Shown: piece after piece, positions 8,045-16,102 of the stretch
Layout: every line of letters starts with the position of its first letter
Numbering within the stretch: position 1 is the first letter of the stretch
From: Acidimicrobiaceae bacterium
GTDB lineage: Bacteria > Actinomycetota > Acidimicrobiia > Acidimicrobiales > MedAcidi-G1
NCBI GenBank assembly: GCA_002687745.1
Contig: NZBE01000012.1
Location: 6,389 to 57,727, forward strand
Direction: 5' to 3'
DNA: 51,339 nt
Notes under the pieces: model-generated
What the model was told of the DNA's origin: nothing
The model's input: only the letters and a program-made list of their open reading frames with translations
Database searches by the model: none
Position numbers and translations under genes: made by a program

Positions 8045-8060
8045 TCAGATTATCAGATTA
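8045..8060 (-). promoter_or_regulatory. Tandem operator repeat overlapping antitoxin promoter
   Basis: On the minus strand TAATCTGATAATCTGA is two perfect tandem copies of TAATCTGA. The copy nearer the gene supplies TAATCT (8047-8052), a TANNNT -10 ending 7 bases before the antitoxin ATG with no ribosome-binding site, so the transcript is probably leaderless. The repeats are a likely binding site for the toxin-antitoxin complex. The stretch is visibly A/T-rich against its surroundings. Confidence 0.5.
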
Positions 8061-8089
8061 CTTGGTATGGCGGGATCAAACCGCCGTCC

Positions 8090-8593
8090 TCAGGCGTCGA
8101 GGACCTGGTGGGCTGCCTCCTCGACCGAGACCACCGGCGGCTCGGTCGACCAGGGGAAGTTGATCCACCGGTCGGTGCGGCACCACACGTACTCGCAGTC
8201 CACGACCGACTGGGGCTTCTGGTAGAGGACCGCTGAGCGCACCTCGCCCACCTTGGCCAGAGCCGTCTCGCGCACCAGGTTCAAGGTGTGGCCCGTGTCG
8301 GCCACGTCGTCGGTGATGAGGATCCTGGCATCGCCCAGGTCCACCCAGTCGACGTACGGGGGCAGCACGACCGGAATGTCGAGCCGCTCATCGACCCCGG
8401 TGTAGTACTCGACGTTCATCACGTAGAGGTTCTTCACCGCCAGGGCGTACCCCAGCGAGCCGGCCACGAACAGGCCGCCCCTTGCTATCGACAGGATCAT
8501 GTCGGGCCGGTAGCCGTCGTCGGCGACCAGGGTCGCCAACTCCCGCACGGCTGTCCCGTAGCGGACCCAGTCCATTTCCTCGCGTTCCGCCAC
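8090..8593 (-). CDS. Purine-type phosphoribosyltransferase (COG2236-like)
   Basis: 167 aa from GTG 8593, chosen because CAGGAGACGAGG sits at proper distance upstream; the ATG at 8575 has its GAGGAA directly abutting and would be too close. The 13-residue PRPP-binding motif ILITDDVADTGHTL is clear, and MILSIARGGLFVAGSL forms the usual N-terminal loop region. The family transfers a phosphoribosyl group onto a purine base such as hypoxanthine or xanthine; which base cannot be read. It lies 61 bases downstream of imuB on the same strand, which may be read-through from the SOS operon or chance. Confidence 0.82.
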   Translation of the reverse strand: MAEREEMDWVRYGTAVRELATLVADDGYRPDMILSIARGGLFVAGSLGYALAVKNLYVMNVEYYTGVDERLDIPVVLPPYVDWVDLGDARILITDDVADTGHTLNLVRETALAKVGEVRSAVLYQKPQSVVDCEYVWCRTDRWINFPWSTEPPVVSVEEAAHQVLDA

Positions 8594-8654
8594 CCTCGTC
8601 TCCTGTCCCGTGCTCGTGGTGCGGGGCACGCTAGCGGGTCCTGGCGACGTGCGA

Positions 8655-10253
8655 TCAGTCGTAGGTGGCCGCCACCCGCCAACATCCCTCCTCGAGCACC
8701 AGGAGGCGTGCCATCCCGTCGTCGGACACCACCTGCATGCATGCCCTGCGACGGTGACGGGAAGGGTCCCACCACCTCTCCTCCACCGGCCACGGGCCGG
8801 CCCACGAGACCACCCCGACCCCTGTTCCACCCCCCTGGCGCAGCCGGACAGGTTCTGCCGACACCACACCGCGACCGTCGACCGTGACCGTCCGGCCGGC
8901 GACATCCAGGACCTCCACTGCTGCCGGTTCGGCGTGCACCGCTGCTGGAGACGGAGCGGGGACAGCCCCGGGCCATGGCGGCCTGTCGGCAGGATGCGGA
9001 ACCACGGGGATGGACCCATCCACTGACCCGGCGACGGGGCCCTCCGGCACGGCAACCAGGGCCATCTGTTCTGCGGGATCCCGTCCACCACGCCACTCGG
9101 AAACCCGTACCGAACCGGGGCCCAGCATGGAGGCCACCCTGTTGAGGGCCCGAAGGGCCCGCTCGTCGGCCGCTGTGGCACCACCCCAGAACCCTGCCTG
9201 ATGGCTCCCGGCATGCACCAGTTCCTCAGGAACCAGATCCAGACGTACCAACCCCGAGGTGGGGCGAACGCCGGGTGGGCCGTTCAGCCATCCCTCCAAC
9301 TGCCAACGGACCCGGTCGGCCAGGGCCACAGCTCCGATAGCCCCCTCATCGCGCCACCTGCGGACCAGCCTCTCACCGTGCCCGGTCTCGGCCGCGACGA
9401 CCACGCGCCTGCACGCCAGCCCCCGACGGGCCAACCCGTCGTGGAGCGACCCGGCCAGGGACCGGGCGGTGAAGGCAACCTGGTCGATCCGCTCCACCGG
9501 TGGATCCATCTCGATGCCGACAGCAAGGTCGGGGGGCTGGCCGCCCACGTGGAGTTGGTGGCCGTCAATGCCGGCGGCCAGGCGCTGGGCGACCAGGCCC
9601 TCAGATCCAAACCTGCCGACCACGTCGGCGACCGGCAGGGCCGCCAGCGCCCCCAGGGTCGTCAGGCCAAGCCGCACCAGCACATCGGCCAGGTCGGGAC
9701 GCTCCAGGACCGATACCGGAAAGGGGGCCAGGAACCCCGGGGTGCCACCGGCCGGCACCAGGACCGCCTTCCCGTCAACAGACCGGGCGGCCAGGCCGGC
9801 GGCAAACGGGCCGTCGGCCACTCCGATGAGACAACCCGGATGGGTGCCCTCCCCCAGCGTTTCGTCCAGGGCCTTCCGCACAACGGCAGCGGTGTTGTCC
9901 ACCAGCGGAACCTCCCCACCGAAGAGTCGGACGGGACCCCTGACGCCGAAGGCACAGGTCCCCGGCCGCTGCACCTCGACCCACGGGGTGATGTCGGACA
10001 GGGCCGCCACCACGGATTCGAACCCACGGGCCTCGACCGCCTCGTCGCGTTCCAGCACGGCGGCCTCGGGACACATGCTCTGGGCCGAACGGCGGCGCTG
10101 CCCCTCGAGCACCCCGACGGAGCGGGCAGCAGTCGACGCCGACACGACCCGTCCAGAGACAAGGACCATCGCAGGATCCGACGGGGCCACCCCCAGGGCG
10201 GTAAGCGGCCAGTCTGGGCAACGGACGACCAGAGTACGGACCGGTTCCGTCAC
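8655..10253 (-). CDS. imuB: ImuB-type Y-family polymerase-like protein
   Basis: 532 aa. In actinobacteria ImuB is the scaffold of the ImuA'-ImuB-DnaE2 damage-tolerance mutasome: it binds the sliding clamp and recruits DnaE2. The N-terminus VVRCPDWPLTAL corresponds to the Y-family first motif, but the DMDAFF acidic set is lost. The SIDE motif is also absent at the equivalent GVRGPVRLFGG. This fits a polymerase fold without catalysis. Later blocks PVERIDQVAF, LNRVASMLGPGSV and WRGGRDPAEQM are typical of the group. The GTG start overlaps the imuA' stop by 4 bases. Control is by the SOS box upstream of imuA'. No dnaE2 is in the window. Confidence 0.87.
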   Translation of the reverse strand: MTEPVRTLVVRCPDWPLTALGVAPSDPAMVLVSGRVVSASTAARSVGVLEGQRRRSAQSMCPEAAVLERDEAVEARGFESVVAALSDITPWVEVQRPGTCAFGVRGPVRLFGGEVPLVDNTAAVVRKALDETLGEGTHPGCLIGVADGPFAAGLAARSVDGKAVLVPAGGTPGFLAPFPVSVLERPDLADVLVRLGLTTLGALAALPVADVVGRFGSEGLVAQRLAAGIDGHQLHVGGQPPDLAVGIEMDPPVERIDQVAFTARSLAGSLHDGLARRGLACRRVVVAAETGHGERLVRRWRDEGAIGAVALADRVRWQLEGWLNGPPGVRPTSGLVRLDLVPEELVHAGSHQAGFWGGATAADERALRALNRVASMLGPGSVRVSEWRGGRDPAEQMALVAVPEGPVAGSVDGSIPVVPHPADRPPWPGAVPAPSPAAVHAEPAAVEVLDVAGRTVTVDGRGVVSAEPVRLRQGGGTGVGVVSWAGPWPVEERWWDPSRHRRRACMQVVSDDGMARLLVLEEGCWRVAATYD

Positions 10254-11005
10254 CCGTCGCCCGTCTGCTCAGGAGATGCCGGGCTTCCATCCGGAGAAGG
10301 CAGAATCATGGCAACACGGCGTTCCCTGGAAGCAGCCCTCCTGCCAGAGGCCAGCACCTCAGCACGCCTCAGGAGTAGGCGCCCATGGCCGCTCCCGTGA
10401 CCCTCCCACGAGATGCCACCAACCGTCAGCGTGAGGTCGAACCGGTCAGGCCAGGGACCGTCACCGACCCGTATCAGTACAGACCCACGTTCACGGACAC
10501 GGGCAGCCAGGCGCCTGACGGTTGCAGCACCTACACGGTGCTGTGGTGCAACCACCACCAGGTCGAGAGAGCCCGCCAGTGCCCCGACCACGTCTCCCCA
10601 TGCGGAGGGTTCAGGCGCTGTCACGATCGCCAGCCGTTCAAGGGCAACCCCGGCCTCGCCGGCCGCCACCAGCCCCATGTCCGGATCCCCCACGACGGCT
10701 GCCCACGAGCCCGCCGACGTCGCCCCGGCCATGAGGGCCATGGCCAGAGAACGCGCCCCGGGACCGGAGACCCCGAGGCTGCTGCCGCGCCTCAGGCCAT
10801 CGGGAACCAGACCGGCCAGGGCAGGAAGGACCGGCAGCACGCGCTCCACCGCCAGGGTGGTGGGACGTACACGCCGGGCAGCCTCAGCCGGCGTTGGAAC
10901 CACACTGACAGGTGAAGGCGCGGCACCTGGAGAAACAGGATGCTCCTCTGGAGGCAGGTCGTCGAACGGCTCGGGTTCGGCCAGGAGGGAGGCGGGCAGG
11001 GCCAT
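10250..11005 (-). CDS. imuA: ImuA'-like RecA-fold mutasome protein
   Basis: 251 aa from ATG 11005. It has a RecA-like core with a degenerate P-loop-like segment (SLGVSGPGARSLAMALMAGATSAG written in two parts: GVSGPGARSL then AMALMAG), a beta-strand WAAVVGDPDMGL and LDLVVVAPQHRVG. It is the partner of ImuB in SOS mutagenesis and is thought to stabilise the complex. The identity rests on its position, its 4-base overlap with imuB, and the perfect SOS box 9 bases upstream of the ATG. There is no Shine-Dalgarno; the -10 lies 5 bases from ATG, so the mRNA is probably leaderless. Upstream in-frame codons to 11152 cross the SOS box and were excluded. Confidence 0.83.
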   Translation of the reverse strand: MALPASLLAEPEPFDDLPPEEHPVSPGAAPSPVSVVPTPAEAARRVRPTTLAVERVLPVLPALAGLVPDGLRRGSSLGVSGPGARSLAMALMAGATSAGSWAAVVGDPDMGLVAAGEAGVALERLAIVTAPEPSAWGDVVGALAGSLDLVVVAPQHRVGAATVRRLAARVRERGSVLIRVGDGPWPDRFDLTLTVGGISWEGHGSGHGRLLLRRAEVLASGRRAASRERRVAMILPSPDGSPASPEQTGDG

Positions 11006-11010
11006 ATCCC

Positions 11011-11039
11011 AGTATCGAACATATGTTCGATCAACGCAA
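11011..11039 (-). promoter_or_regulatory. LexA-controlled promoter with perfect SOS box before imuA'
   Basis: ATCGAACATATGTTCGAT at 11014-11031 is a perfect 18-base palindrome and its 16-base core matches the actinobacterial SOS consensus TCGAACNNNNGTTCGA exactly. On the minus strand a -35-like TTGCGT (11034-11039), a 17-base spacer and a -10-like GATACT (11011-11016) frame it. LexA bound here would cover the spacer and part of the -10. The ATG follows 5 bases after the -10. Confidence 0.92.
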
Positions 11040-11058
11040 GGCGTGTGGTCGTCCTGCC

Positions 11059-12354
11059 TCAGCCAGCTACCAGGACCAGCGCCAGGACCGTGTAGGCGAC
11101 CATCACGGCCAGCATCGGATACTGGCTGCGCAGGGCGACCGACGGGTTCCACCTCTCCACCGCACGATCATGGGCGACCAGGACGGCGGCCAGGTGCCCG
11201 ACGACGATCGACACCAGCTGCACCCAGCCCACTGCCGTAGTCGACACGAGGGTCCAGTTGACGGCGTAGTCCACCGTTCCGAACAGGTTCCAGCCCCTGC
11301 CCAGCGGGTCTGAGATGAGCGCCAGGAAAGCCTGGCCCTCCAGCAGCAGTAGGGAGAAGTAGTGCGCCAGGTCGTAGCCGACCAGGATCGGCACCAGCGA
11401 GGCCCCGAAGATGACGGCGAAGTCCGGGGCCCCCGTGAGACGTCCACCCGACCTGCACGCCAGGTGGTAGGCGATGCCCACCAGCGCAACGACCCACACC
11501 AGGCCCACCGTTCCGACCGAGGTCGCCTCCCAGCCGGCCCGCCCGGCCATGAGCCCATCCCAGAAGTAGGTCCTTGAGAAGCCGTCGAAGGCGGTACCTC
11601 CCAGTGCTGCCAGGACAACCGCCAGCAGTATCGGCGAGGCGGGGGTTTCGGCGACGCCGACCAACGGCAACCTCACGGACAGACGGCCCGACCCGTCCCG
11701 GCGGAAGGGCGACAGGGAGGCGATGGCGTCGAAGAGCACCCCGAAGCCCTCAGCCCTTCGGGCCTCCTCCCAGCCCCACCGGCGGGACATCGCCATCAGG
11801 CCGACGGTGTAGGCCAGCCCCAGCCAACCCAGGACCCGGGGGTTGGCACCGTCGTGGTAGGCCAGTTCCAACCAGTGGAAGATGCTGATCGGCACTAGCG
11901 CTGCCCATCCGGACCTCAGCCAGCGGGGCGCCTCCGCGTCGGAAGGGCGGCTCACGAGGCGGCCCAGCGTCTCCCAGGGGCTGACGGCCCGCCACACCGG
12001 TCCGAACAGGACGGAGGCCACAGGTACCCCGATCCAGAACACCACGTAGACCGACACCGGGGCGATGTTGGAAGCCGCGTCGCCGGCCCCCATGAGGCCC
12101 GCCGCCAGTACCACGAGGAACACGATCAGGACCACTGCCCTCAGAGGGGCTGCCAGGAGGTCGAGGACCCGGTGGACCACGGGCTGCACCGGACGCCCGA
12201 CCGACATCCCCTCCAGTCGGGGGCGGTGCCAGAGCAGGCCCAGGGCTGCGAACGAGAGCACCAGGGCGACGCCCGCCCCCCATGCCGCCTGCCACTCGGG
12301 AATGGGCAGGTCGCTGCGACCCCCCACCCCGTGGCCCAGCACGGCCGGAAGCAT
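11059..12354 (-). CDS. Polytopic membrane protein of unknown function, in cupredoxin-lipoprotein operon
   Basis: 431 aa with roughly ten to eleven hydrophobic segments, starting MLPAVLGHGVGGRSDLP and ending in a hydrophobic helix. A HG(V/I)GGRSDLP motif just after the start is likely periplasmic. VSPWETLGRL and FHWLELAYHDGA are other conspicuous loops. I recognise the general look of an actinobacterial membrane protein sometimes labelled a fenitrothion-hydrolase component, but I cannot verify that and assign no reaction. The start overlaps the lipoprotein stop by one base (TGATG), so the two are made together. Possible roles include a metal or small-molecule transporter working with the lipoprotein. 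Confidence 0.7.
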   Translation of the reverse strand: MLPAVLGHGVGGRSDLPIPEWQAAWGAGVALVLSFAALGLLWHRPRLEGMSVGRPVQPVVHRVLDLLAAPLRAVVLIVFLVVLAAGLMGAGDAASNIAPVSVYVVFWIGVPVASVLFGPVWRAVSPWETLGRLVSRPSDAEAPRWLRSGWAALVPISIFHWLELAYHDGANPRVLGWLGLAYTVGLMAMSRRWGWEEARRAEGFGVLFDAIASLSPFRRDGSGRLSVRLPLVGVAETPASPILLAVVLAALGGTAFDGFSRTYFWDGLMAGRAGWEATSVGTVGLVWVVALVGIAYHLACRSGGRLTGAPDFAVIFGASLVPILVGYDLAHYFSLLLLEGQAFLALISDPLGRGWNLFGTVDYAVNWTLVSTTAVGWVQLVSIVVGHLAAVLVAHDRAVERWNPSVALRSQYPMLAVMVAYTVLALVLVAG

Positions 12355-13220
12355 CAGGAGACCTCCAGATCGAAGAGCTTGAACCCGGCTCCGTGCATCT
12401 CGGCCTCGAAGACCCCGGGTATATCGACCTCCACGAGCAGTACAGCCGGCATCCCGGCACCCACCGGCACCTTCAGGTCGTAGACGTGCAGGTGCACCTC
12501 ATCGGTGACGTCGCTCCTGACGGTCACCTCCACCAGATCGCCGACGGCAGCCTCAAAGCGGTGGATTCCCCCGCTGATCGTGCCGCCCTCCACGACCACC
12601 TCGAACCTGGCGTCGGGCTGTGCCGCCGGGACCCCTCCCGTGACCATCACCACCGCTGTTGCCCCTATGGCCGTCCCGTCAGCGTGGTAGTCCCGGTGGT
12701 CATTCGACGAGAGGGTTGCGGTGACGGTGTGGCTACCGTTCGCCAGATCCGTCAGGTGGTAGGAGGTCTCGGAGGTCATCGCCACGGATCGGCCGTCGAC
12801 AGCCACGTGGACGTGTCCCTGGCCGGCGTGGTGGGTGGTTGGCGGATCCGCCGGAACCAACTCGAGGCCTGTTACATCGATGGCGAGCCGGATCCCCCCC
12901 GACCCGTCGGCTTCTGCTGTCAGCGAGACCCCGGGCCGGGGTGATACGCCGGTCAGGTCTATTGGCCTGCCGTGCTCGTGGTCAGCATGTGCGACCTCGG
13001 AAGACCCGTGGCCGGCATGTTCCCCCTCTTGGGTCTCGTGTTCGGTTGTGTCGTGTTCGGTTGTGTCGTGTTCGGTTGTGTCGTGGGCTGCCACCGCCGG
13101 TTCTGCCGACACCTCGGCCGGCCGGGATGAGTCCCCGTCTGTGCCTGCGGGGTCGGTTCCACAGGCGGTCAGGGCTGTGGCTAGCGTCAGCAGTACGAGC
13201 GCGAAAGCATGCGTCCTCAT
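12354..13220 (-). CDS. His-rich lipoprotein with C-terminal cupredoxin-like domain
   Basis: 288 aa from ATG 13220, which has a strong AAGGAGGACACT ribosome-binding site. The signal peptide MRTHAFALVLLTLATALTAC ends in a lipobox (LTAC), so the mature protein is a lipid-anchored surface protein. A low-complexity region follows with three HDTTE repeats and many His (HETQEGEHAGHG, HADHEHG), a probable metal-binding arm. The middle part resembles an extracellular beta-sandwich with SHTVTATLSSNDH. The last 80 residues, including DLVEVTVRSDVTDEVHLHVYD and a Met/His near EMHGAGFKLFDLEV, look like a cupredoxin fold. A role in copper or other metal handling is inferred. Confidence 0.78.
   Translation of the reverse strand: MRTHAFALVLLTLATALTACGTDPAGTDGDSSRPAEVSAEPAVAAHDTTEHDTTEHDTTEHETQEGEHAGHGSSEVAHADHEHGRPIDLTGVSPRPGVSLTAEADGSGGIRLAIDVTGLELVPADPPTTHHAGQGHVHVAVDGRSVAMTSETSYHLTDLANGSHTVTATLSSNDHRDYHADGTAIGATAVVMVTGGVPAAQPDARFEVVVEGGTISGGIHRFEAAVGDLVEVTVRSDVTDEVHLHVYDLKVPVGAGMPAVLLVEVDIPGVFEAEMHGAGFKLFDLEVS
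13036..13080 (-). repeat. Three perfect 15-base tandem repeats in lipoprotein gene
   Basis: The plus-strand unit TCGTGTTCGGTTGTG occurs three times without mismatch and a partial unit TCGTG follows. Each unit is five codons and adds five residues of the His/Asp/Thr/Glu region, so copy-number change keeps the frame and only alters arm length. Confidence 0.9.
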
Positions 13221-13258
13221 AGTGTCCTCCTTGTTCTGGTTGTCGTCTGGAACGTGCT

Positions 13259-13804
13259 TCAGACGAAAACCGGAGGACCACGGCGGCCGACCGACAGCAT
13301 GACCGGGCGCACCGTGACCGTGGCCTGCGCCGGAAGCTGTGGTACCGGCGACATGGCTACCTGTGGCTGACAGGCGGTGAGGAGAAGCCCCGCAAGGACC
13401 TGACCGGCCCTGACCAGCCCGACCAGCAGGCCTGCAATCGGCAACTGGAGTGCCAGCCCCAGGAGCACAGCCGGCTCTCCCAACAGGTCCGCCGGGCCGG
13501 CGCCGGCGGCCAGCACCTCCAGGCACTCCTGGAGGCAGAACACGGTGACCTGAGCCGCCGCCAGGCCGAGAACGCTGGGCATCGTGTCGGCATCGGCTGC
13601 ACGCACGCCCAGAACTGCAAGCCATGCCAGCACCAGCACTCCTGCAAGACCGACCAGTGGCCCTGCCACGGGGAGGTACCCGTGCGACCGCCCGACAGCC
13701 AGGGTGAATGAAGCCGGGTGTGCCCACAGGTAGGCGAACGAGTGGGCCAGCAGTGCACCCGGCAGCGCAAGAAGGAGCGTCGCCAGACGACGGTGGCTGG
13801 TCAC
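13259..13804 (-). CDS. Small membrane protein, first gene of lipoprotein operon
   Basis: 181 aa from GTG 13804; the longer reading frame upstream runs into the methylase gene and was rejected. About five hydrophobic segments are present, with LAHSFAYLWAHP and HGYLPVAGPL in the N-terminal part and a C-terminal tail ending GRRGPPVFV. I do not recognise a named family. It lies 38 bases upstream of the lipoprotein gene on the same strand, giving a three-gene unit of membrane protein, His-rich lipoprotein and polytopic membrane protein. His residues near the start of two segments could bind a metal, but this is only a suggestion. Confidence 0.65.
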   Translation of the reverse strand: MTSHRRLATLLLALPGALLAHSFAYLWAHPASFTLAVGRSHGYLPVAGPLVGLAGVLVLAWLAVLGVRAADADTMPSVLGLAAAQVTVFCLQECLEVLAAGAGPADLLGEPAVLLGLALQLPIAGLLVGLVRAGQVLAGLLLTACQPQVAMSPVPQLPAQATVTVRPVMLSVGRRGPPVFV

Positions 13805-13850
13805 GGGTTGCAACCTACCGGCGCACAGCGCTGACAGGGATGGACCAAGG

Positions 13851-14450
13851 TCACCTGGCGTGTTGTCGGATCCATGTGTGCATGGCGATCCCCGATGCGA
13901 CCCCGGCGTTGATGGACCTGGTCGATCCGAACTGCGAGATGGAACACACCATCGACGCGGCATCCCTGACCGCACCGGACAGACCCGGCCCCTCCTGGCC
14001 GAAGATCAGCACGCACCTCTCGGGGAGGTCGACCCCCTCGATCGGAACCGAGCCCGGCAGGTTGTCGATGCCTACGAGAGGCAACTCCTCCCCCGCAGCC
14101 CACTCCAGCAGGCCGCCGATCCCGGCGTGGTGGAACACGTGCTGATAACGGTCGGTGACCATCGCCCCGCGCCGGTTCCAGCGGCGCCTGCCGACTATGT
14201 GAACCCCCGAGGCAAGGAAGGCGTTGGCGTTGCGCACGACCGTTCCGATGTTCATGTCGTGTTCCCAGTTCTCGATCGCCACGTGGAACGGATGCCTCCG
14301 ACTGTCCAGGTCGGCCACGATGGCCTCCACAGTCCAGTAGCGGTACCGGTCGGTGACGTTTCTCCGGTCTCCACAGGCCAGGAGTTCCGGATCAAGCCGG
14401 TCGTCCTCTGGCCAGGGTTCGGGATGCGGGCCGGCCCCGACATCGTCCAC
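13851..14450 (-). CDS. TrmH/SpoU-family RNA methyltransferase
   Basis: 199 aa. SPOUT-fold proteins methylate ribose 2'-OH or bases of tRNA/rRNA using S-adenosylmethionine bound in a C-terminal knot. The three SpoU motifs are visible: NIGTVVRNANAF (motif 1), VLIFGQEGPGLS (motif 2) and ISQFGSTRSINAGVASGIAM (motif 3). The start is GTG 14450 with GGAGAGG just upstream. It follows the serine hydrolase stop by 18 bases and is probably co-transcribed. The N-terminal extension with PDPELLACGDRRNVTDRYRYW is typical of a subset of actinobacterial members. Target nucleotide unknown. Confidence 0.9.
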   Translation of the reverse strand: MDDVGAGPHPEPWPEDDRLDPELLACGDRRNVTDRYRYWTVEAIVADLDSRRHPFHVAIENWEHDMNIGTVVRNANAFLASGVHIVGRRRWNRRGAMVTDRYQHVFHHAGIGGLLEWAAGEELPLVGIDNLPGSVPIEGVDLPERCVLIFGQEGPGLSGAVRDAASMVCSISQFGSTRSINAGVASGIAMHTWIRQHAR

Positions 14451-14468
14451 GGGACCTCTCCGGGTTCC

Positions 14469-15701
14469 CTAGTCGACGATCGCCTGGTTCACGAGGGTCC
14501 GCAGGTCCCAGCGCAGGGAGACGTGGGTGCCCGATGGAACCAGCTGCGTGAGGAACACGGCGCTGATCTCCTCGACCGGGTCCACCCAGAAGGCGGTGCT
14601 GGCAAGGCCTCCCCACGAGCACTCGCCCTCGGTGGCGTGGACACGCCCGGCGGCTGCGTCGTCCACCACTGCGAAGCCCAGGCCGAAGCCGACTCCGTCG
14701 AAGAACCCCTCGTGGTAGAGCGGGTCACCGAACGCCGTCAGGTCGACACCCCCGGGAAGGTGGTTCCGCATCATCAGGTCGAGCGTGCGTGGACCGATGA
14801 TGCGGCCACCGTCGGACATACCGCCGGCCAGGAGCATCTGGCAGAACCGGTGGTAGTCGGTCATGGATGAGACGAGGCCGCCGCCTCCGCTGCTCCAACC
14901 GGGCGAGCGGAAGGCACTGGTGGCAGGCGCATCCAGCAGTTCCGGGGAGAGGGTCCCGGGGTCCGGCGTGTAGCAGGCGGCGAACCGGCCGATGTCGTCG
15001 TCAGCCACCCTGAAAGACGTGTCCGGCATGCCGACCGGATCCAGGATGTTGGCCTTCAGGTAGTCGGCGAAGGACATGCCGGAAACCACCTCGACGACCC
15101 TGCCCAGCACATCGGTGGCCATGGAGTACGACCAGCGCGACCCGGGCTGGTGGCGCAGCGGCAGGCCGGCGAGCGATTCGACAACCGTTTCTAGGTCACC
15201 TGAGAAGCTCAGTACGTCGAGACCCGAGTTCCGGTAGATCTCATCGACCGTGTGCTGCTGGAGGAAGGAGTAGGTGAGACCGGCGGTGTGTGTCAGGAGG
15301 TGCGCGATCGTTATGGGCCGTTCAGCCGGCACCGTTTCGGGGCTGTCGGCGGTGCCTCCGACGAATACCTCCATGTCGGCGAACGACGGGAGGAACTCGG
15401 ACAACGGGTCGCGCAGGCGTAACCCACCGGCCTCGGCCAACTGCATGACCGCAACCGAGGTAATCGGCTTGGTCATGGAGTAGAAGCGCCAGAGCGTGTC
15501 CTCGGCCACCGGGGTGCCGGACTCCCGGTCTGCGAAGCCGGCAATGGACCGCAGGGCGACCCTTCCCCGTCGGGCCACCAGCACGTCGGTTCCGACCATG
15601 AGATCGTCGTCGACCATCTGGCGTGCGAACGATGCCACCCTCTCAAGTCGATCCGGATCGAAGCCGACCTCGGCCGGCGGGGTGACGGTGATCTGGGTCA
15701 T
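14469..15701 (-). CDS. Serine hydrolase, beta-lactamase class C / EstB-like family
   Basis: 410 aa without a signal peptide, so probably cytoplasmic. The SxxK nucleophile motif is S75-M-T-K78 in WRFYSMTKPITS, and the second motif tyrosine is Y192 in RWSYSMATDVLG. HLLTHTAGL and the C-terminal GLGFAVV and CSWGGLASTAFWVDP region (the HxG position is here WGG) are characteristic of esterase-type members and not of true beta-lactamases. Likely an esterase or amide hydrolase of unknown substrate. AGAGGGG precedes the ATG. It lies immediately upstream of the SpoU methylase. Confidence 0.88.
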   Translation of the reverse strand: MTQITVTPPAEVGFDPDRLERVASFARQMVDDDLMVGTDVLVARRGRVALRSIAGFADRESGTPVAEDTLWRFYSMTKPITSVAVMQLAEAGGLRLRDPLSEFLPSFADMEVFVGGTADSPETVPAERPITIAHLLTHTAGLTYSFLQQHTVDEIYRNSGLDVLSFSGDLETVVESLAGLPLRHQPGSRWSYSMATDVLGRVVEVVSGMSFADYLKANILDPVGMPDTSFRVADDDIGRFAACYTPDPGTLSPELLDAPATSAFRSPGWSSGGGGLVSSMTDYHRFCQMLLAGGMSDGGRIIGPRTLDLMMRNHLPGGVDLTAFGDPLYHEGFFDGVGFGLGFAVVDDAAAGRVHATEGECSWGGLASTAFWVDPVEEISAVFLTQLVPSGTHVSLRWDLRTLVNQAIVD

Positions 15702-15748
15702 GGGTTGCCCCTCTGGTGGCTTAGCTGTGCCGGCAGCAGTTCGGCGAT

Positions 15749-16090
15749 TCAGCCTGCGTCGCCGGTCAGCTCCTCGTCGCTCGGTACGTCGACACCCTCG
15801 ACGTAGTAGGTGTAGAGGCTGGCGATCACATCGGCTATCCCGTCACCGCCGTGCGTGCCCGAGCTGTCGGCGAGTTCCACGGTCACCACGTTCGAGTTCA
15901 TGTGAATCCGGGTGATGCCACCCCGCTCGAACAGTCGCCGGGCCAGTTCGCGTGCAGGATCACTTCCGGTAATCTCGTCACCCGCAAGGAACCGCTCGTG
16001 ACCCATGCCGGTGAGGCTGCGGTTGATCTCGAACCTCACCACACCGGTCCGGGATGATGGCTTTTCGACGACGGTTATCGGTTGTCCCAT
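15749..16090 (-). CDS. Stand-alone Nfu/NifU N-terminal domain protein
   Basis: 113 aa. VRFEINRSLTGMGHERF, then ITGSDPARELARRLFERGGITRIHMNSNVVTVELA, follow the pattern of the Nfu_N domain (scaffold protein Nfu/NifU N-terminal), found in iron-sulfur cluster carriers. The C-terminal NifU domain with its CXXC cluster site is missing and no cysteine is present in the protein, so it cannot itself carry a cluster. An acidic tail follows (VEGVDVPSDEELTGD). It may act as a binding adaptor. It lies 12 bases after the upstream membrane protein gene. Confidence 0.7.
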   Translation of the reverse strand: MGQPITVVEKPSSRTGVVRFEINRSLTGMGHERFLAGDEITGSDPARELARRLFERGGITRIHMNSNVVTVELADSSGTHGGDGIADVIASLYTYYVEGVDVPSDEELTGDAG

Positions 16091-16102
16091 GGCTGCGACA
16101 GG

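Noticed and set aside
13036-13080. Tandem repeats as a possible CRISPR array
   Set aside because: Units are contiguous 15-mers in frame within a coding region, without spacers.
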